DNA from: Alishewanella aestuarii B11 | GTDB lineage: Bacteria; Pseudomonadota; Gammaproteobacteria; Enterobacterales; Alteromonadaceae | Length of the DNA stretch: 64,000 nt | NCBI RefSeq assembly: GCF_000280055.1 | Contig: NZ_ALAB01000027.1 | Coordinates: 248,001 to 312,000 of the forward strand | Reading direction: 5' to 3' | Part shown: in pieces, positions 18,403 to 30,052 of the stretch | Layout: each line of letters opens with the position of its first letter | Position numbering within the stretch: position 1 is the first letter of the stretch | Notes under the pieces: model-generated | Database searches by the model: none | Told to the model about the DNA's origin: nothing | Seen by the model: only the letters and a program-made list of their open reading frames with translations | Program-made: the position numbers and the translations under genes

Positions 18403-19626
18403 TTATGGTAGCCGGCACAGACTGCCGGCTATCACCAGTTGTTTTAACGGCGATACCCCAAACTGATAGCATAGCTCAGCCGGCTGAGTTATCGCATAAC
18501 AGCCAAAGTCTGCCCGCATACCTGCTTGCAGTTGCCCCCGATCTTTCAGCCCCAGCGCAGTTGCAGCATGACGGGTGACGCCGAGCAGGGCTTCTTCCGG
18601 GGTTAAACGAAACAGCGTGCAGGCCATATTCAGCATCAACTGCAAAGAACAAAACGGTGAGGTGCCGGGATTCAGATCGCTGGCAACCGCCATCGGTACC
18701 TGATATTGCCGCAGCAGCGCCAGCGGCGGCAGCTGGGTTTCACGCAGAAAATAATAGGCCCCCGGCAACAATACCGCGACAGTACCGGCTTTCGCCATCG
18801 CCGCCACACCGGCTTCATCCAGATATTCAACATGATCGGCCGATAAACCGCCAAACTCAGCCACCAGCGCACTGCCGCCCAGATTCGATAACTGCTCGGC
18901 ATGGGCTTTTACCGGCAGACCTAACGCCGTTGCCGCCGCAAACACCTTGCGGCTTTGCGCGACACTAAAACCAATGCCCTCACAGAAGATATCTACGGCA
19001 TCTACTAAGCCGAGCTGCTGCAAAGTCGGCAACATCTGACACACCGCCTCGATATAGCCATCAGCATTATCTTTAAATTCCGGCGGTAACGCATGGGCGC
19101 CCAAAAAGGTTTTGACAATACTGGCCGGATGATGCTGCTCCAGCAAAGCCGCCACTTCTAAAAGCTTTTGTTCATTGGCTAAATCCAGACCATAGCCGGA
19201 TTTGATTTCAACCGTAGTCACCCCTTCCCGCAGCAACGCGTTTAAACGATCTTTACCCAGCTTAAACAATTCTTCTTCACTGGCGTCGCGGGTTGCTCGA
19301 ACGGTACTGGCAATGCCGCCGCCGGCCGCGGCAATTTGCTGATAACTGGCTCCTTGCAGACGCAGTTCAAACTCATTGGCGCGGTTACCGGCATACAACA
19401 AATGGGTATGGCAATCGATCAGACCCGGCAGCAGCCATTGCCCCTGCACATCATAAAGGGGTGTCGCCAGGCTATCAAAAGGCGGCAGGTCGGCCTGAGG
19501 CCCGGCATAGGCAATCAGCCCATCCTTAACCGCCAATGCCCCGTGCGCAATAGCACCATAGGGGCTACCGTTATCCGTCATCGTCGCCAGCTTCGCATTT
19601 AGCCATACCGCATCAAAGTCTGCCAT
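18403..19626 (-). CDS. hutI: Imidazolonepropionase
   Basis: Metal-dependent amidohydrolase opening the imidazolone ring to N-formimidoylglutamate. 407 residues: [29 protein letters not shown] contains the HxH metal motif near residue 72, then [39 protein letters not shown] and SDLNPGTSP. It is divergent from hutC, with a HutC-type palindrome between them. Confidence 0.95.
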   Translation of the reverse strand: MADFDAVWLNAKLATMTDNGSPYGAIAHGALAVKDGLIAYAGPQADLPPFDSLATPLYDVQGQWLLPGLIDCHTHLLYAGNRANEFELRLQGASYQQIAAAGGGIASTVRATRDASEEELFKLGKDRLNALLREGVTTVEIKSGYGLDLANEQKLLEVAALLEQHHPASIVKTFLGAHALPPEFKDNADGYIEAVCQMLPTLQQLGLVDAVDIFCEGIGFSVAQSRKVFAAATALGLPVKAHAEQLSNLGGSALVAEFGGLSADHVEYLDEAGVAAMAKAGTVAVLLPGAYYFLRETQLPPLALLRQYQVPMAVASDLNPGTSPFCSLQLMLNMACTLFRLTPEEALLGVTRHAATALGLKDRGQLQAGMRADFGCYAITQPAELCYQFGVSPLKQLVIAGSLCRLP

Positions 19627-19710
19627 TCTGTGCTCCTGTTTACCGCGGCGGTGCTACGTAGCCGGGGTGTTATGCTGTTCAACCACTTTGCAAATAGTCT
19701 AACTGAAAAA

Positions 19711-19725
19711 CTTGTATATACAACT
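19711..19725. promoter_or_regulatory. HutC-type operator between hutI and hutC
   Basis: CTTGTATATACAACT contains the perfect 12-bp palindrome TTGTATATACAA (19712-19723). This matches the TGTATATACA-type core known for HutC in pseudomonads and enterobacteria. It lies 85 bp before hutI and 61 bp before hutC, placed to control both divergent units. Binding is inferred. Confidence 0.75.
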
Positions 19726-19783
19726 AAGATCCGCTATTTTTAGCACATCACTGCGTAACCCTTGCTAACAGGTCAGCCTCGCT

Positions 19784-20491
19784 ATGGCAAAATTTGCCGA
19801 AATTAAAGAATTTATGCTGCGCCAGATCGAAAGCGGCGCCTGGCCGGAACATAGCCGGGTGCCATCCGAAAATGAGTTGGCAGAACAGTTCTCCGTCAGC
19901 CGGATGACGGCCCGGCGCGCGTTACAGGAACTGACCGAACAGGGTATCCTGTACCGCACCCAGGGCGTCGGTAGCTTTGTCGCCGCGTTAAAATCGCAGT
20001 CCTCGTTGTTGGAAATTCGCAATATTGCCGATGAGGTGCAAAGCAGTGGTCATGCCTACCGCGCTAAGCTGTTACAGCTCACCGAGCTGCCTTGCCCGAC
20101 TATCGTGGCGACGGCTTTGGGGTTAAAACGCAATGAGCCGGTATTCTTCTCGCTGATCGTGCATTACTCCGATGCTCTACCGCTGCAACTGGAAGCGCGT
20201 TATGTCAACCCGAAACAGGTGCCGCTGTATACCCAACAGGATTTTCAGGAAATCACCCCGCATCTGTATTTAAGTCAGATCGCACCGCTGACCGAAGCCG
20301 AGCATATTGTTGAAGCTATCTGGCCGGATGATTTTACCTGTCAGCAGTTGCTGCTGAAAAAACCCGAACCCTGCCTGCGTCTGACCCGCCGCACCTTTAG
20401 CCGTGACGGCGCGGTCAGCCTGGCCTATTTAACCTCTCCCGGCAGTCGTTACCGGCTGGGAGGCCACCTTAACTTTGCCCTACCCCACTAA
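19784..20491 (+). CDS. hutC: Histidine utilisation repressor (GntR family)
   Basis: Urocanate-responsive repressor. N-terminal winged helix: [42 protein letters not shown] (about residues 24-66). The C-terminal UTRA effector domain contains [23 protein letters not shown]. It is first in the hutC-hutU-hutH unit; hutU begins 11 bp downstream, so the repressor controls its own operon. Confidence 0.94.
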   Translation: MAKFAEIKEFMLRQIESGAWPEHSRVPSENELAEQFSVSRMTARRALQELTEQGILYRTQGVGSFVAALKSQSSLLEIRNIADEVQSSGHAYRAKLLQLTELPCPTIVATALGLKRNEPVFFSLIVHYSDALPLQLEARYVNPKQVPLYTQQDFQEITPHLYLSQIAPLTEAEHIVEAIWPDDFTCQQLLLKKPEPCLRLTRRTFSRDGAVSLAYLTSPGSRYRLGGHLNFALPH

Positions 20492-20502
20492 CCACAGTTG
20501 CT

Positions 20503-22185
20503 ATGAACGATAACCGCATTGATAAAAGCCGGGTGATCCGCGCCCCCCGTGGCAGCCAAATCACCGCTAAAAGCTGGCAAACCGAAGCCGCCAAACGCAT
20601 GCTGATGAATAATCTGGATCCGGAAGTGGCCGAACATCCCCAAGCGCTGGTGGTGTACGGCGGTATTGGCCGTGCCGCCCGCAACTGGGCCTGCTTTGAT
20701 AAAATCGTCGAAGTACTGGACCGGCTGGAAGATAACCAAACCCTGCTGGTACAAAGCGGGAAACCGGTTGGCGTGTTTCCGACGCATCCGGATGCGCCAC
20801 GGGTACTGATCGCCAACTCGAATCTGGTGCCGGCCTGGGCCAACTGGCAGCACTTTAACGAGCTGGACCGCAAAGGCCTGATGATGTACGGCCAGATGAC
20901 GGCCGGCTCCTGGATCTATATCGGTACTCAGGGCATTGTGCAGGGGACTTATGAGACCTTTGTCGCCATTGCCAAACAACATTTTGCCGGCAAGGCAGCA
21001 GGCAAGTGGATCCTGACCGGCGGCCTCGGTGGCATGGGCGGCGCCCAGCCACTGGCCGCGACGATGGCGGGCTTTCATATGCTGGCCTGTGAAGTGGATG
21101 AAAGCCGCATCGATTTCCGGCTTAAGACCCGCTATCTGGATCAAAAAGCCTACTCGCTGGATGAAGCTTTGGCTATGTTAGAACAAGCCAAAGCCAGCGG
21201 TAAACCGACCTCAATCGGCTTGCTGGCCAATGCGGCCGACGTGTTTAGCGAGCTGGTGGCCCGCGGTATCACGCCGGATGTGGTCACCGATCAAACCTCG
21301 GCGCATGACCCGCTGAATGGCTATCTGCCACAGGGTTGGACGCTGGAGCAGGCGAAAGCCAAACGTACGGAGGATGAAGATGCAGTGGTCGCGGCCGCTA
21401 AAGCCTCAATGGCCGTACAGGTAAAAGCCATCTTAACTATGCAGCAGCGCGGTGCGGTAGCAACTGACTATGGTAATAATATCCGCCAGATGGCAAAGGA
21501 TGTTGGCGTAGCTAATGCCTTTGATTTCCCTGGCTTTGTACCCGCCTATATCCGGCCACTGTTTTGTCAGGGCATTGGCCCCTTCCGCTGGGTAGCGCTG
21601 TCTGGCGATCCGCAAGATATCTATAAAACCGATGCCAAGGTAAAAGAGCTGATCCCGGACGATCCGCACCTGCATAACTGGCTGGATATGGCGCGTGAAC
21701 GCATTCAATTTCAGGGCTTGCCAGCACGGATTTGCTGGATCGGCTTAAAAGATCGCGCCCGCATTGCGCTGGCCTTTAATGAGATGGTGAAAAACGGCGA
21801 ACTCTCAGCCCCCATTATTATTGGCCGCGATCATCTGGACTCCGGCTCCGTTGCCAGCCCGAACCGCGAAACCGAAGCCATGCTGGATGGCTCAGATGCA
21901 GTATCGGATTGGCCATTACTAAACGCCCTGCTTAATACCGCCGGTGGCGCCACCTGGGTATCGCTGCATCATGGGGGTGGTGTGGGTATGGGTTACAGCC
22001 AACACAGTGGTGTGGTGATCCTGGCTGACGGTACCGAGCAGGCTGCCGCCCGCTTAAGCCGGGTACTGTGGAATGATCCGGGCACCGGCGTAATGCGCCA
22101 TGCCGATGCCGGTTACGCCATTGCCGTTGATTGCGCCGAAGAACAGGGCCTTGACTTGCCGATGATTAATCGCACTGCTAACTAG
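20503..22185 (+). CDS. hutU: Urocanate hydratase
   Basis: NAD-dependent conversion of urocanate to imidazolonepropionate. 560 residues with diagnostic blocks: [70 protein letters not shown] and [15 protein letters not shown]. Length and motifs are complete. Sits between hutC and hutH with gaps of about 10 bp. Confidence 0.97.
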   Translation: MNDNRIDKSRVIRAPRGSQITAKSWQTEAAKRMLMNNLDPEVAEHPQALVVYGGIGRAARNWACFDKIVEVLDRLEDNQTLLVQSGKPVGVFPTHPDAPRVLIANSNLVPAWANWQHFNELDRKGLMMYGQMTAGSWIYIGTQGIVQGTYETFVAIAKQHFAGKAAGKWILTGGLGGMGGAQPLAATMAGFHMLACEVDESRIDFRLKTRYLDQKAYSLDEALAMLEQAKASGKPTSIGLLANAADVFSELVARGITPDVVTDQTSAHDPLNGYLPQGWTLEQAKAKRTEDEDAVVAAAKASMAVQVKAILTMQQRGAVATDYGNNIRQMAKDVGVANAFDFPGFVPAYIRPLFCQGIGPFRWVALSGDPQDIYKTDAKVKELIPDDPHLHNWLDMARERIQFQGLPARICWIGLKDRARIALAFNEMVKNGELSAPIIIGRDHLDSGSVASPNRETEAMLDGSDAVSDWPLLNALLNTAGGATWVSLHHGGGVGMGYSQHSGVVILADGTEQAAARLSRVLWNDPGTGVMRHADAGYAIAVDCAEEQGLDLPMINRTAN

Positions 22186-22195
22186 AGAAACGATC

Positions 22196-23731
22196 ATGAC
22201 TTATGCCCTACATTTAACGCCAGGTAAACTCTCACTGGCCCAATTACGTGCCGTGCAGCAAGGCCCGGTCACGGTGACACTGGATCCAGCTGCGATCCCG
22301 GCTATCGAAAAGTCAGCCGCCTGTGTCGCCGATATTATTAAGCAAAACAAAGTGGTGTACGGTATTAATACCGGCTTTGGCCTGCTGGCCAATACCCGCA
22401 TCAAGCATGAAGAGCTGGAACTGTTACAGCGCTCCATCGTATTATCGCACGCCGCCGGTTTTGGTCAGTTTATGGCCGACAGCACAGTGCGGCTAATGAT
22501 GGTACTGAAAATTAACTCCCTGGCACGTGGCTTCTCTGGCATCCGTTTAAGCGTGATCCAGCTGCTAATTGACATGGTCAACGCCGGGCTTTATCCGTGC
22601 ATTCCGGAAAAAGGCTCAGTCGGCGCCTCCGGTGATTTGGCGCCGCTGGCACATATGGTGCTGCCGCTGATTGGCGAAGGTGAAATCTGTTATCAAGGCC
22701 AAATCTATGATGCAAAAGAAGCCTTAGCCCTGGTCGGTTTAAAGCCGCTGACGCTGGCTGCCAAAGAGGGTCTGGCGCTGTTAAATGTCACCCAGGCCTC
22801 TACGGCCCTGGCGTTGGAAGGTTTGTTCCGGGCCGAAGATCTGTTTGCCGCCGGTAGTGTGGTTGGCGCGTTAAGCGTGGAAGCCGCCCTGGGTAGCCGC
22901 GCGCCCTTTGACCCGCGTATTCATCTGGCTCGTGGCCAGCAAGGACAAATTGACGCAGCCGCCATTTACCGCCACCTGCTGCAAGATAGCTCAGAAGTCG
23001 GCCAATCGCATAAAGATTGCGAAAAGGTGCAGGATCCCTACTCGCTGCGCTGCCAGCCACAGGTAATGGGCGCCTGCTTAACACAAATCCGTCAGGCAGC
23101 CGCAGTGTTAGCGGTAGAAGCCAATGGTGTTACCGACAACCCGCTGGTATTTGCCGACGATGGCGATATCTTATCGGGCGGTAACTTCCATGCCGAGCCG
23201 GTGGCGATGGCCGCCGATAATCTGGCACTGGCGATTGCCGAAATTGGTGCCCTGTCGGAGCGGCGGATGGCGCTGTTAATTGATGCCAGCTTAAGTAAGT
23301 TACCGGCGTTTTTAGTGCCGAATGGCGGCGTGAATAGCGGCTTTATGATTGCGCAGGTCACGGCAGCGGCATTGGCGTCGGAAAATAAATCGCTGGCGCA
23401 TCCGGCCTCAGTAGATAGCCTGCCGACCTCAGCTAACCAGGAGGACCATGTGTCGATGGCCACCTTTGCCGCGCGTAGACTAGCCGATATGGCCGAGAAT
23501 ACCACCGGCGTACTGGCGGTAGAGTATCTGGCGGCAGCGCAAGGGCTGGATTTCCGTGCGCCACTAAAAACTACCCCGCTTCTGGAGCAGGCCAAAGCCA
23601 TTTTGCGTGAGCAGGTCGCTTTTTATGATCAGGACCGCTATTTTGGCCCGGATATCGAACAAAGCGCCAACTTACTCCGCGACGGAAAACTGAACCAATT
23701 TATACCGCCGCAACTGCTCTGCAGCTTCTAA
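22196..23731 (+). CDS. hutH: Histidine ammonia-lyase
   Basis: First step of histidine breakdown, giving urocanate and ammonia. 511 residues. The Ala144-Ser145-Gly146 triad in [15 protein letters not shown] forms the MIO electrophile. [28 protein letters not shown] and [14 protein letters not shown] are family signatures. Last gene of hutCUH, followed by a strong terminator. Confidence 0.97.
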   Translation: MTYALHLTPGKLSLAQLRAVQQGPVTVTLDPAAIPAIEKSAACVADIIKQNKVVYGINTGFGLLANTRIKHEELELLQRSIVLSHAAGFGQFMADSTVRLMMVLKINSLARGFSGIRLSVIQLLIDMVNAGLYPCIPEKGSVGASGDLAPLAHMVLPLIGEGEICYQGQIYDAKEALALVGLKPLTLAAKEGLALLNVTQASTALALEGLFRAEDLFAAGSVVGALSVEAALGSRAPFDPRIHLARGQQGQIDAAAIYRHLLQDSSEVGQSHKDCEKVQDPYSLRCQPQVMGACLTQIRQAAAVLAVEANGVTDNPLVFADDGDILSGGNFHAEPVAMAADNLALAIAEIGALSERRMALLIDASLSKLPAFLVPNGGVNSGFMIAQVTAAALASENKSLAHPASVDSLPTSANQEDHVSMATFAARRLADMAENTTGVLAVEYLAAAQGLDFRAPLKTTPLLEQAKAILREQVAFYDQDRYFGPDIEQSANLLRDGKLNQFIPPQLLCSF

Positions 23732-23747
23732 CAGTCAGACCTACCTT

Positions 23748-23770
23748 TGCCCGGCTTTGCCGGGCATTTT
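23748..23770 (+). terminator. Intrinsic terminator of the hut operon
   Basis: TGCCCGGC-TTT-GCCGGGCA stem-loop followed by TTTT, 17 bp after hutH. Confidence 0.85.
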
Positions 23771-23890
23771 CTCTGCTACTACTGGCTAGACCAGTATCTA
23801 AAAACCTGCTAACGTCCTTCTAACGCAAAACGGCGTACCAGACGCTCAAAAATCACTATACTAAAATCTGGCCAGACAGGGGCTTACGCT

Positions 23891-25912
23891 ATGAAGTTAA
23901 CCGTTGCGCATAAAGTCATTATCGGCTTTGGCTTTATCACCCTCCTATTACTGATCGCCAGTGTATCGGCTCTAAGCAGTTTTCGCAGTGTCACTACCGC
24001 CAATACCCAAATGAACGAATTGGCCGTGCCGGCGCAACAACAAAGCAATCAGGCACAGATCCTGTTATTGCAGCTGGCCCGTCTGACCGCGTCCGGCTTT
24101 ACGGCCGAGCAACAAGCCGATATTGAGCGATATCAGCAGAACTTCAATCAGCAACAACAGGCATTTAATCAATTGTTGAGCCAGTTTCAACAGTTAAATC
24201 TGGGCGGCGAGCTGCAGCAAAGTCTGAATAGTGCCACCGAACATGCCAACCGTTACACCGAGGCGTCCAGCACAATGTTTGGCGCCCGCCTGAGCAGTTT
24301 ACGGCTGCAACAGCAGCTGAGCACTGAGCTGGCGCGGCTGGAAACCCTGCTCGATGAAGCCGGCGCCGCCCTGATTGAACTGTCAGAGCTGGAATTACCG
24401 CGTAACCGCCAAACTGCAGAAATTATTGCCGGCACCGCCGGCCGCTTAGACGGTCAGTTGGTTGGTCTGGTGAATACGCTGCGGGAAACTGCAGCCTATA
24501 GCGAGTACAGCCAGTTGGAGCGCAATCAGGATAACGTTAGCTTTGCGCTCAGCGATATGCAGGTTAATGTCGATTATCTGGCGCAATTAGCCGAGTCAAT
24601 TAATACCGATGGCCTGTGGCAGAATTTTGCTATGCACTGGCAGGAGCTAAATGATGCGCTCGGTGCTGAGCCTAATTTACTGACCTTAAAGCAACAACAA
24701 CTCAGTGCCTTGCAGCAAGCCCGTAATGCCCTGAATACCGCGGAACAACAAGTCGGGCTGGCGCTGGAGCTGCTGGATCAGGTGGTTAACGCAGCCGGGC
24801 TGCGCTTTAGTACCCTGCAACAACAAACCTCCGGCGCCCTCAGCTCCGGTAGTACCCGAACCTGGTTTATGATGCTGGTGCTGGTCGTACTGGCGGCGAC
24901 CACCGCCTATTTTACTATTAGCGCGATGTTAAAACCGCTGGCTGGGATTAACCATGTGCTGGGCTATATCGCGCAGGGCGATCTGACCCGCAAGCTCCAT
25001 ATCGAACAGCAAGATGAATTTGGTGCCTTGTCGGAAAAGGTCAATAGCCTGATCAATGCCTTAAGTGGCTTACTGACCAATATCCAGCAAAATGCCAGTG
25101 CCCTGAGCAGTACGGCGCAGCGTTCCACCACTGCGGTCGGCGAGATCAACCAGTCGCTGCATGCCCAGCAGCAGCAAATCGGTAGCGTAAATCAAATTAC
25201 TGAGCAACTGGCAGAAAATACCCAGGCGGTCGCAGTCCACGCCGCTGATGCCGGTGAAGCCATGCAGCAGGCCTTGCAGCAAAGCCAGCAAATCAGTCAA
25301 CTGGCGGGGGCCAACAACCAGCGTATTAATAAGCTGGCACAGCAGCTGGTTAGCACCAGCCAGATCATGAATAAGGTCGATGATCAGTCAACCAATATCG
25401 GCAGTATCCTGACCACTATCAGCGCCATTGCTGAGCAAACTAACCTGCTGGCACTCAATGCCGCCATTGAAGCGGCGCGTGCCGGTGAGCAAGGCCGTGG
25501 CTTTGCCGTGGTCGCCGATGAGGTACGCTCACTGGCCGGACGCACCCAGCAGGCCACCAGTGAAATCCGGCAGATGATTGAACATTTGCAACAACAAAGT
25601 CAGCAGGCGGTCGCCGCAGTATTAACCGGTAAACAGGAAGCCGAACAGTGTGTGACGACCATGACGGAACTGGTTGCCTCCCTGACCGCAGTCACAGAGG
25701 CGATTTCCGCCACGCTGCGGATCAGCAGTGCCGTCAATCAGGCCAGTCAAAGCCAGCAACAGCTGGGGCAAGCTATCAACGACCGGATGCACGAAATTGT
25801 TGGCCTGGCGCAGCAAAGTGCCACTCAGGCCGAACAAACGATGAGCGAAAGTCAGGAAGTGGCCCGCCTGGCACAACAACTGACCGAGGGCGCGGCCCGG
25901 TTTAAAATCTAA
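23891..25912 (+). CDS. Methyl-accepting chemotaxis protein
   Basis: Transmembrane chemoreceptor of 673 residues. TM1 about residues 8-30; a long helical periplasmic domain rich in Gln (about 31-315) with no PAS or Cache features; TM2 about 318-342; HAMP; then the cytoplasmic coiled coil. The conserved hairpin reads [20 protein letters not shown] and [20 protein letters not shown]. No CheR-binding NWETF pentapeptide ends it. Ligand unknown. Its stop overlaps the stop of the convergent SDR-like gene. Confidence 0.93.
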   Translation: MKLTVAHKVIIGFGFITLLLLIASVSALSSFRSVTTANTQMNELAVPAQQQSNQAQILLLQLARLTASGFTAEQQADIERYQQNFNQQQQAFNQLLSQFQQLNLGGELQQSLNSATEHANRYTEASSTMFGARLSSLRLQQQLSTELARLETLLDEAGAALIELSELELPRNRQTAEIIAGTAGRLDGQLVGLVNTLRETAAYSEYSQLERNQDNVSFALSDMQVNVDYLAQLAESINTDGLWQNFAMHWQELNDALGAEPNLLTLKQQQLSALQQARNALNTAEQQVGLALELLDQVVNAAGLRFSTLQQQTSGALSSGSTRTWFMMLVLVVLAATTAYFTISAMLKPLAGINHVLGYIAQGDLTRKLHIEQQDEFGALSEKVNSLINALSGLLTNIQQNASALSSTAQRSTTAVGEINQSLHAQQQQIGSVNQITEQLAENTQAVAVHAADAGEAMQQALQQSQQISQLAGANNQRINKLAQQLVSTSQIMNKVDDQSTNIGSILTTISAIAEQTNLLALNAAIEAARAGEQGRGFAVVADEVRSLAGRTQQATSEIRQMIEHLQQQSQQAVAAVLTGKQEAEQCVTTMTELVASLTAVTEAISATLRISSAVNQASQSQQQLGQAINDRMHEIVGLAQQSATQAEQTMSESQEVARLAQQLTEGAARFKI

Positions 25913-26730
25913 TTGCAGAGCGGCAAGGCGGTGCGGGGATCGGCAAACTGAAAGCTAAAATCCGCATCTTCGATAAAGCGCTGGCTGCACACCTGGCGGG
26001 CAGGCTCGATCGCCGCGGCACTCAAATCAATACTGGCCGCGGTCAACCCCAGGCTCTGAGCCGCCGCTTGATAGAATTCGGCTTTTGTCACGTACTGCGG
26101 CGCGCTCAGGTTATAACAGGCTGCGGGTAAGGGCCAACGGCTTAAGATCTGCAGCACAGCCGCTGCCACATCGGCACTATGCACCATATTGACCGGCTGC
26201 ATCGCACCGCTCAGCACCCGCCCCTGAGCAAAACGCCCCGGATGCCGGCCAGGCCCCATTAAACCGGATAAACGCAACGTTAGCCAGTTATCCTGCTGTT
26301 GCAGCGCCTGCTCACCGGCTGCCAACAGGGCTACCCGTGGCTGAGTCAGTTGCAGCTCGCTCCGCTCGTTAACGACGCCACTGAGCCCCTGATAAATACC
26401 GGTTGAGCTAATATGGATCCCACCCTTTATCCCTGCAGCCTGAGATAGCTGCGCTAGCTGTTGTAATACCTGCGGATAGTCCGACACTCCTCCTTGCCGA
26501 GCACCGGGCGGAATAGTGCAAATTAGCCAGGCATCCTGAAAAAGCGCCAACTGTGCAGCAGACCAGGGCGACTGAAAATCCAGCGCGATACCTTGGATCG
26601 GCGCCGGCAAAGCCTCTGCTGAGGCTTGGGTGCGGCGGCTGCCAAAAACCTGGTAACCTGCTGCTGCCAGCAACGGCGCAAGTTGTTGTCCCAGCCAGCC
26701 ACAACCAATAATCAGTACTTTTTCTGCCAT
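25909..26730 (-). CDS. NAD(P)-dependent epimerase/SDR-like protein (YeeZ type)
   Basis: 273 residues with a Rossmann N-terminus [20 protein letters not shown] (about 5-24) and an SDR-like active region [18 protein letters not shown]. The GCGWLG start is typical of the YeeZ group of atypical short-chain dehydrogenases. Substrate unknown. It is downstream of yiiD (4-bp gap) and likely co-transcribed with yiiD-dtd-yihY. Confidence 0.8.
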   Translation of the reverse strand: MAEKVLIIGCGWLGQQLAPLLAAAGYQVFGSRRTQASAEALPAPIQGIALDFQSPWSAAQLALFQDAWLICTIPPGARQGGVSDYPQVLQQLAQLSQAAGIKGGIHISSTGIYQGLSGVVNERSELQLTQPRVALLAAGEQALQQQDNWLTLRLSGLMGPGRHPGRFAQGRVLSGAMQPVNMVHSADVAAAVLQILSRWPLPAACYNLSAPQYVTKAEFYQAAAQSLGLTAASIDLSAAAIEPARQVCSQRFIEDADFSFQFADPRTALPLCN

Positions 26731-26734
26731 TCAG

Positions 26735-27637
26735 TTACTCCGGCAACACCGCATACAGGCCGCTAAATTCCGCGCAAAGCTCACCCTCAGCAAACAGCTG
26801 GACACGAATTTGCTGCTTTACCCGCTTGCCTGCGGCCAATGGCGTTAGATCACCAGATACTGCCGCAACTTTACACACTGCGGTGGGTTGGCTGCGAATG
26901 GGTTTCAGGTAGCGGATATTGGCATCGGCCAGCACCTGTGCGCCATGCAGGCCCAGACTCTGTAACTGTAAATACAGCATGCCCCAGCCGGTTAACGTCG
27001 CCAGCGTATAGATACTGCCGGCGAACATGGTCTGGTGCAGATTAATATTGGGTGGCAGCGGTGCCGTGCATTGCAGCTGATAACCATCACATTGTTCGAT
27101 CTGCAGTTGCATATAGGCACTGAGCGGAATAGTGCGGTGCCAGGTTTGTTGCAGACTTTGGCACCATTGTTGCCATTCTGCTGGACTACCGGCCAAACAG
27201 AGTTGTTTTTGCATCCGTTGATGCGTAATACCAAACTGGGTCGGCGCTGCTGCAACGACCCGATACCCCTGACGCTGATAAAACGCCAGCGCGCTGTCAC
27301 GAGCATTTAGTACGATATATTTCATCCCCAGCTGCACGGCATGTTGCTCCAGCGCCTGTAAAATTCGGCTACCGGCGCCTTTGCCCTGCCATGACTCAGC
27401 GACCGCCATATAGCGGACCTGAGCAGTGTCACTATCAACTTGATGTAAACGCCCGACAGCCGCGACCTGCCCTTGTGGATCCAGTAGCATCTGATGAAAG
27501 CTGCTTTGCTCCAGCTCATCCTGCTCTGAACCCGGCGGTTGCTGCCAGGGTGCGCGCAGCACCTGCCAACGCAGCTGATAATAGGCCTGCCACTGTGCCG
27601 GAGTTTGCGGACTGATCAGGGTTAAGGTTTTTGCCAT
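26735..27637 (-). CDS. yiiD: GNAT acetyltransferase fused to a thioesterase-like domain
   Basis: N-terminal GNAT domain (about residues 1-150) with acetyl-CoA loop AESWQGKGAGSRILQ and NARDSALAFYQRQGYRV. The C-terminal hot-dog thioesterase-like domain (about 155-300) contains NLHQTMFAGSIYTLATLTGWG. This fusion and its position beside dtd and yihY match the E. coli yiiD locus. YiiD has been linked to initiation of fatty-acid synthesis, but the reaction in this organism is not shown. Start overlaps the dtd stop by one base. Confidence 0.87.
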   Translation of the reverse strand: MAKTLTLISPQTPAQWQAYYQLRWQVLRAPWQQPPGSEQDELEQSSFHQMLLDPQGQVAAVGRLHQVDSDTAQVRYMAVAESWQGKGAGSRILQALEQHAVQLGMKYIVLNARDSALAFYQRQGYRVVAAAPTQFGITHQRMQKQLCLAGSPAEWQQWCQSLQQTWHRTIPLSAYMQLQIEQCDGYQLQCTAPLPPNINLHQTMFAGSIYTLATLTGWGMLYLQLQSLGLHGAQVLADANIRYLKPIRSQPTAVCKVAAVSGDLTPLAAGKRVKQQIRVQLFAEGELCAEFSGLYAVLPE

Positions 27638-28077
27638 TAGCGGCTCTCCAGCATAAAGGTAACGGGGCCGTCGTTAGTCAGACTAACCTGCATATCGGCG
27701 GCAAACTGGCCGGTTGCAACCTTAAGCCCCAGCTCACGGCAGTAAGTGCAAAATGCCTGATAATATTGCTGCGCCAATTCCGGTGCTGCTGCGGGTGTAA
27801 AGCTGGGACGCAGACCGGATTGGGTATCCGCCGCCAGGGTAAATTGAGACACCACCAGCAAGGCTCCACCTGCCTGCTGTACATTCAGGTTCATCTTACC
27901 GTTGTCATCACTAAATACCCGGTAACGGCAAACTTTCTCAGCCAATTTACGCAGATCGGCTTCGCTATCCCCGGCTTCAACCGCCAATAACACCAATAAA
28001 CCCCGTTCGATTACGCCAATTGTGCTGCCGGCGACCTCAACTTTGGCCTGACTGACTCTTTGAATTAATGCTTTCAT
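27637..28077 (-). CDS. dtd: D-aminoacyl-tRNA deacylase
   Basis: Removes D-amino acids (and glycine) mischarged on tRNA. 146 residues starting [15 protein letters not shown], with the two active-site motifs [12 protein letters not shown] and LTNDGPVTF. Conserved middle gene of the yihY-dtd-yiiD cluster; its stop overlaps the yiiD start by one base. Confidence 0.95.
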   Translation of the reverse strand: MKALIQRVSQAKVEVAGSTIGVIERGLLVLLAVEAGDSEADLRKLAEKVCRYRVFSDDNGKMNLNVQQAGGALLVVSQFTLAADTQSGLRPSFTPAAAPELAQQYYQAFCTYCRELGLKVATGQFAADMQVSLTNDGPVTFMLESR

Positions 28078-28080
28078 TGA

Positions 28081-28983
28081 CTACTCTGTTTCAGCTGCAA
28101 CTGATTTGTCCGCACGCTGCGGCACCGGACAAACTTCATCTTCCCGACACTCCCCCGCTTCCCGCTGTTGTAGTAAGGCGGTGAGTTCCGCTCCCAGCAA
28201 TACCACCATCCAGGATAAATGGATCCAGACAAACAAAATGGGTAACAGCGCCAGGGCACCATAAATCGTCTGATAAGTCGGAAAGTTTGTGACATAAAAG
28301 GCAAAGCCCCGCTTGGATAACTCAAACAGCACCATCGCCAATAAGGCCCCCCAAAGCGCATGTTTAACCCGGACTTTAAGGTTGGGCACGACCAGATATA
28401 AAATAAAAAAGGCTGCCAGTGACATCAGATAAGGCACCACACCCAGCACCAGGGTTGAGAAACCCGGCGTATAGTCGTCCGCAAAGGTACTTAGCCTGAC
28501 CAGATAAGAGGTTACGCCAATCGACAGCCCAAACAGGATGGGGCCCAACGTCAGAATCATCCAGTAAATTGAAAACGAGATAATTAAACGCGGCCGGCTG
28601 GTGACCCGCCAGATTTTATTCAGCGTTTTATCAATATTGTGAATTAGCAATAAGGCAAAAAACACCAGCGCCAGAATGCCGATCGCCGTCATACCGCCGG
28701 TATTACCGATAAACTGCGTGAGATAGGCCTGAATTTCATCTCCGCGCGACGGGATGACATTGGCATAGATAAACTGCTCCATATTCGTGCGAAACTCCGC
28801 AAACATCGGAAACGCACTAAGCATCGCAAACATCACTGTCACCAGCGGCACCAGCGATAGTAACGAAATATAGGTCAGATAACCGCCGATTACCTGGATC
28901 TGATCTTGTTGACAACGCTGCCAATAGGCTTTGACAAAGTCGACACTTTGTCGCCAATAGCTCTGCCAGCTAGATAGTTGCAT
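28081..28983 (-). CDS. yihY: YihY/BrkB-family inner membrane protein
   Basis: Polytopic membrane protein, about 300 residues from the ATG at 28983. That codon has GGAG 6 nt upstream; an in-frame extension to 29031 runs into a decayed upstream gene. YLTYISLLSLVPLVTVMFAM, QFIGNTGGMTAIGILALVFFALLLIHNIDKTLNKIWRV and the late SWMVVLLGAELTALL segment are family marks. About six helices. The biochemical role is unsettled despite the old name RNase BN. First gene of the yihY-dtd-yiiD unit. Confidence 0.9.
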   Translation of the reverse strand: MQLSSWQSYWRQSVDFVKAYWQRCQQDQIQVIGGYLTYISLLSLVPLVTVMFAMLSAFPMFAEFRTNMEQFIYANVIPSRGDEIQAYLTQFIGNTGGMTAIGILALVFFALLLIHNIDKTLNKIWRVTSRPRLIISFSIYWMILTLGPILFGLSIGVTSYLVRLSTFADDYTPGFSTLVLGVVPYLMSLAAFFILYLVVPNLKVRVKHALWGALLAMVLFELSKRGFAFYVTNFPTYQTIYGALALLPILFVWIHLSWMVVLLGAELTALLQQREAGECREDEVCPVPQRADKSVAAETE

Positions 28984-29008
28984 GAGTACTCCATTTCGTT
29001 GATCGACG

Positions 29009-29154
29009 TTAGCGTACATTACGACGTCCACATAACAACACCAAGCCCAGCCCTGACAATACCAGCCCCCCCCGCAACCAGCAACCGGCTGTGCATAGGC
29101 TCAGCAAGCAGAATGACCGCGAGTAATGCTGCAACAAGTGTGCCCCTGCCATGC
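29009..29154 (-). pseudogene. C-terminal relic of an EamA/DMT permease with a G-run frameshift
   Basis: Reverse-strand reading gives GRGTLVAALLAVILLAEPM, the usual last helices of an EamA transporter. After a run of eight G (C8 at 29066-29073) the frame must shift by one to continue as LVLSGLGLVLLCGRR and stop at 29009. Seven G would restore a single frame, so one inserted base is the likely lesion. The 5' part of the gene is absent. Assignment rests on a short hydrophobic stretch. Confidence 0.5.
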
Positions 29155-29277
29155 TCTATTTTAAAGAATTTATTATTGAATTTTCTTCGATATATTCGTT
29201 TTATTCAGCCTGCCAGGCTACCGCGGTTGATGCAGCTCACTGCTCGTTGTTCAGTATTATCACATCCGGAGGTACCG

Positions 29278-29973
29278 ATGTTAGAGATTGTTCGCGCTAA
29301 TCAACGTGGCCGTGCCCACTTTGGCTGGCTGAAAAGCCAGCATACCTTTTCCTTTGGCGATTACTACAACCCACAGCAAATGGGGTTCTCAGCATTAAGG
29401 GTAATCAACGATGATGAGGTAGCACCCGGCGCCGGTTTTAGTACCCATGGTCACCGCAATATGGAAATTATCAGCTATGTGCTGCGCGGGAAAATTGCAC
29501 ATAAAGATTCTGCCGGTAATGAAGAAATTTTGCCGGCCGGTGAATTCCAGTTAATGAGTGCCGGCAAAGGCATTTATCACAGCGAATATAATGCCAGCCA
29601 GACAGAGATCCTAAAATTTTTGCAAATCTGGATTGAGCCAAATCAGCGCGATGGTGAGCCAGGATATCAGCAAAAGGACTTTGGCAACCAGGCTGGCTTA
29701 ACCTGGGTCATCACCCCCGATGGCCGTGATGGCACCTTGCGCATCAAGCAGGATGCCGCTTTGGCGCAGCTGCTGTTAACCAAAGAGCAAGTATTAAATT
29801 TTCCGGTACAAGCCGGTCGCGCTTACTATCTGCATCTGATAGAGGGTGAGCTGGCCTTGGCGAATGTAACCTTGGCAGCAGGCGATGGTTTAAAGATCGC
29901 AGCTGTCGACAAGCTGCAGGGCGTGGTAACGCAGGGGCCGCTGCAAGCGCTATGGTTTGATTTACCGCTGTAA
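29278..29973 (+). CDS. Pirin-family cupin protein (YhhW-like)
   Basis: 232 residues from ATG 29278, which has GGAGG just upstream; the frame is open further upstream but that part has no homology. Pirin signatures: RGRAHFGWLKSQHTFSFGDY, FSTHGHRNMEIISYVLRG (metal-binding His) and GEFQLMSAGKGIYHSEYN. Some members act on quercetin, others as redox sensors; the role here is unknown. A second, different pirin gene lies at 32616-33530. Confidence 0.9.
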   Translation: MLEIVRANQRGRAHFGWLKSQHTFSFGDYYNPQQMGFSALRVINDDEVAPGAGFSTHGHRNMEIISYVLRGKIAHKDSAGNEEILPAGEFQLMSAGKGIYHSEYNASQTEILKFLQIWIEPNQRDGEPGYQQKDFGNQAGLTWVITPDGRDGTLRIKQDAALAQLLLTKEQVLNFPVQAGRAYYLHLIEGELALANVTLAAGDGLKIAAVDKLQGVVTQGPLQALWFDLPL

Positions 29974-30052
29974 CACGAGATTGCCTGTTAGCCCGACCTT
30001 AGCGGGCTAACACAGAGCTGCAGACACTGAGAGCGCGCCAGTAACCATAACG

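Noticed and set aside
18657..18968. Forward frame across hutI
   Set aside because: His/Pro/Arg-rich shadow of hutI.
23092..23601. 169-codon reverse-strand frame across hutH
   Set aside because: Antisense shadow of a conserved enzyme with no protein-like motifs.
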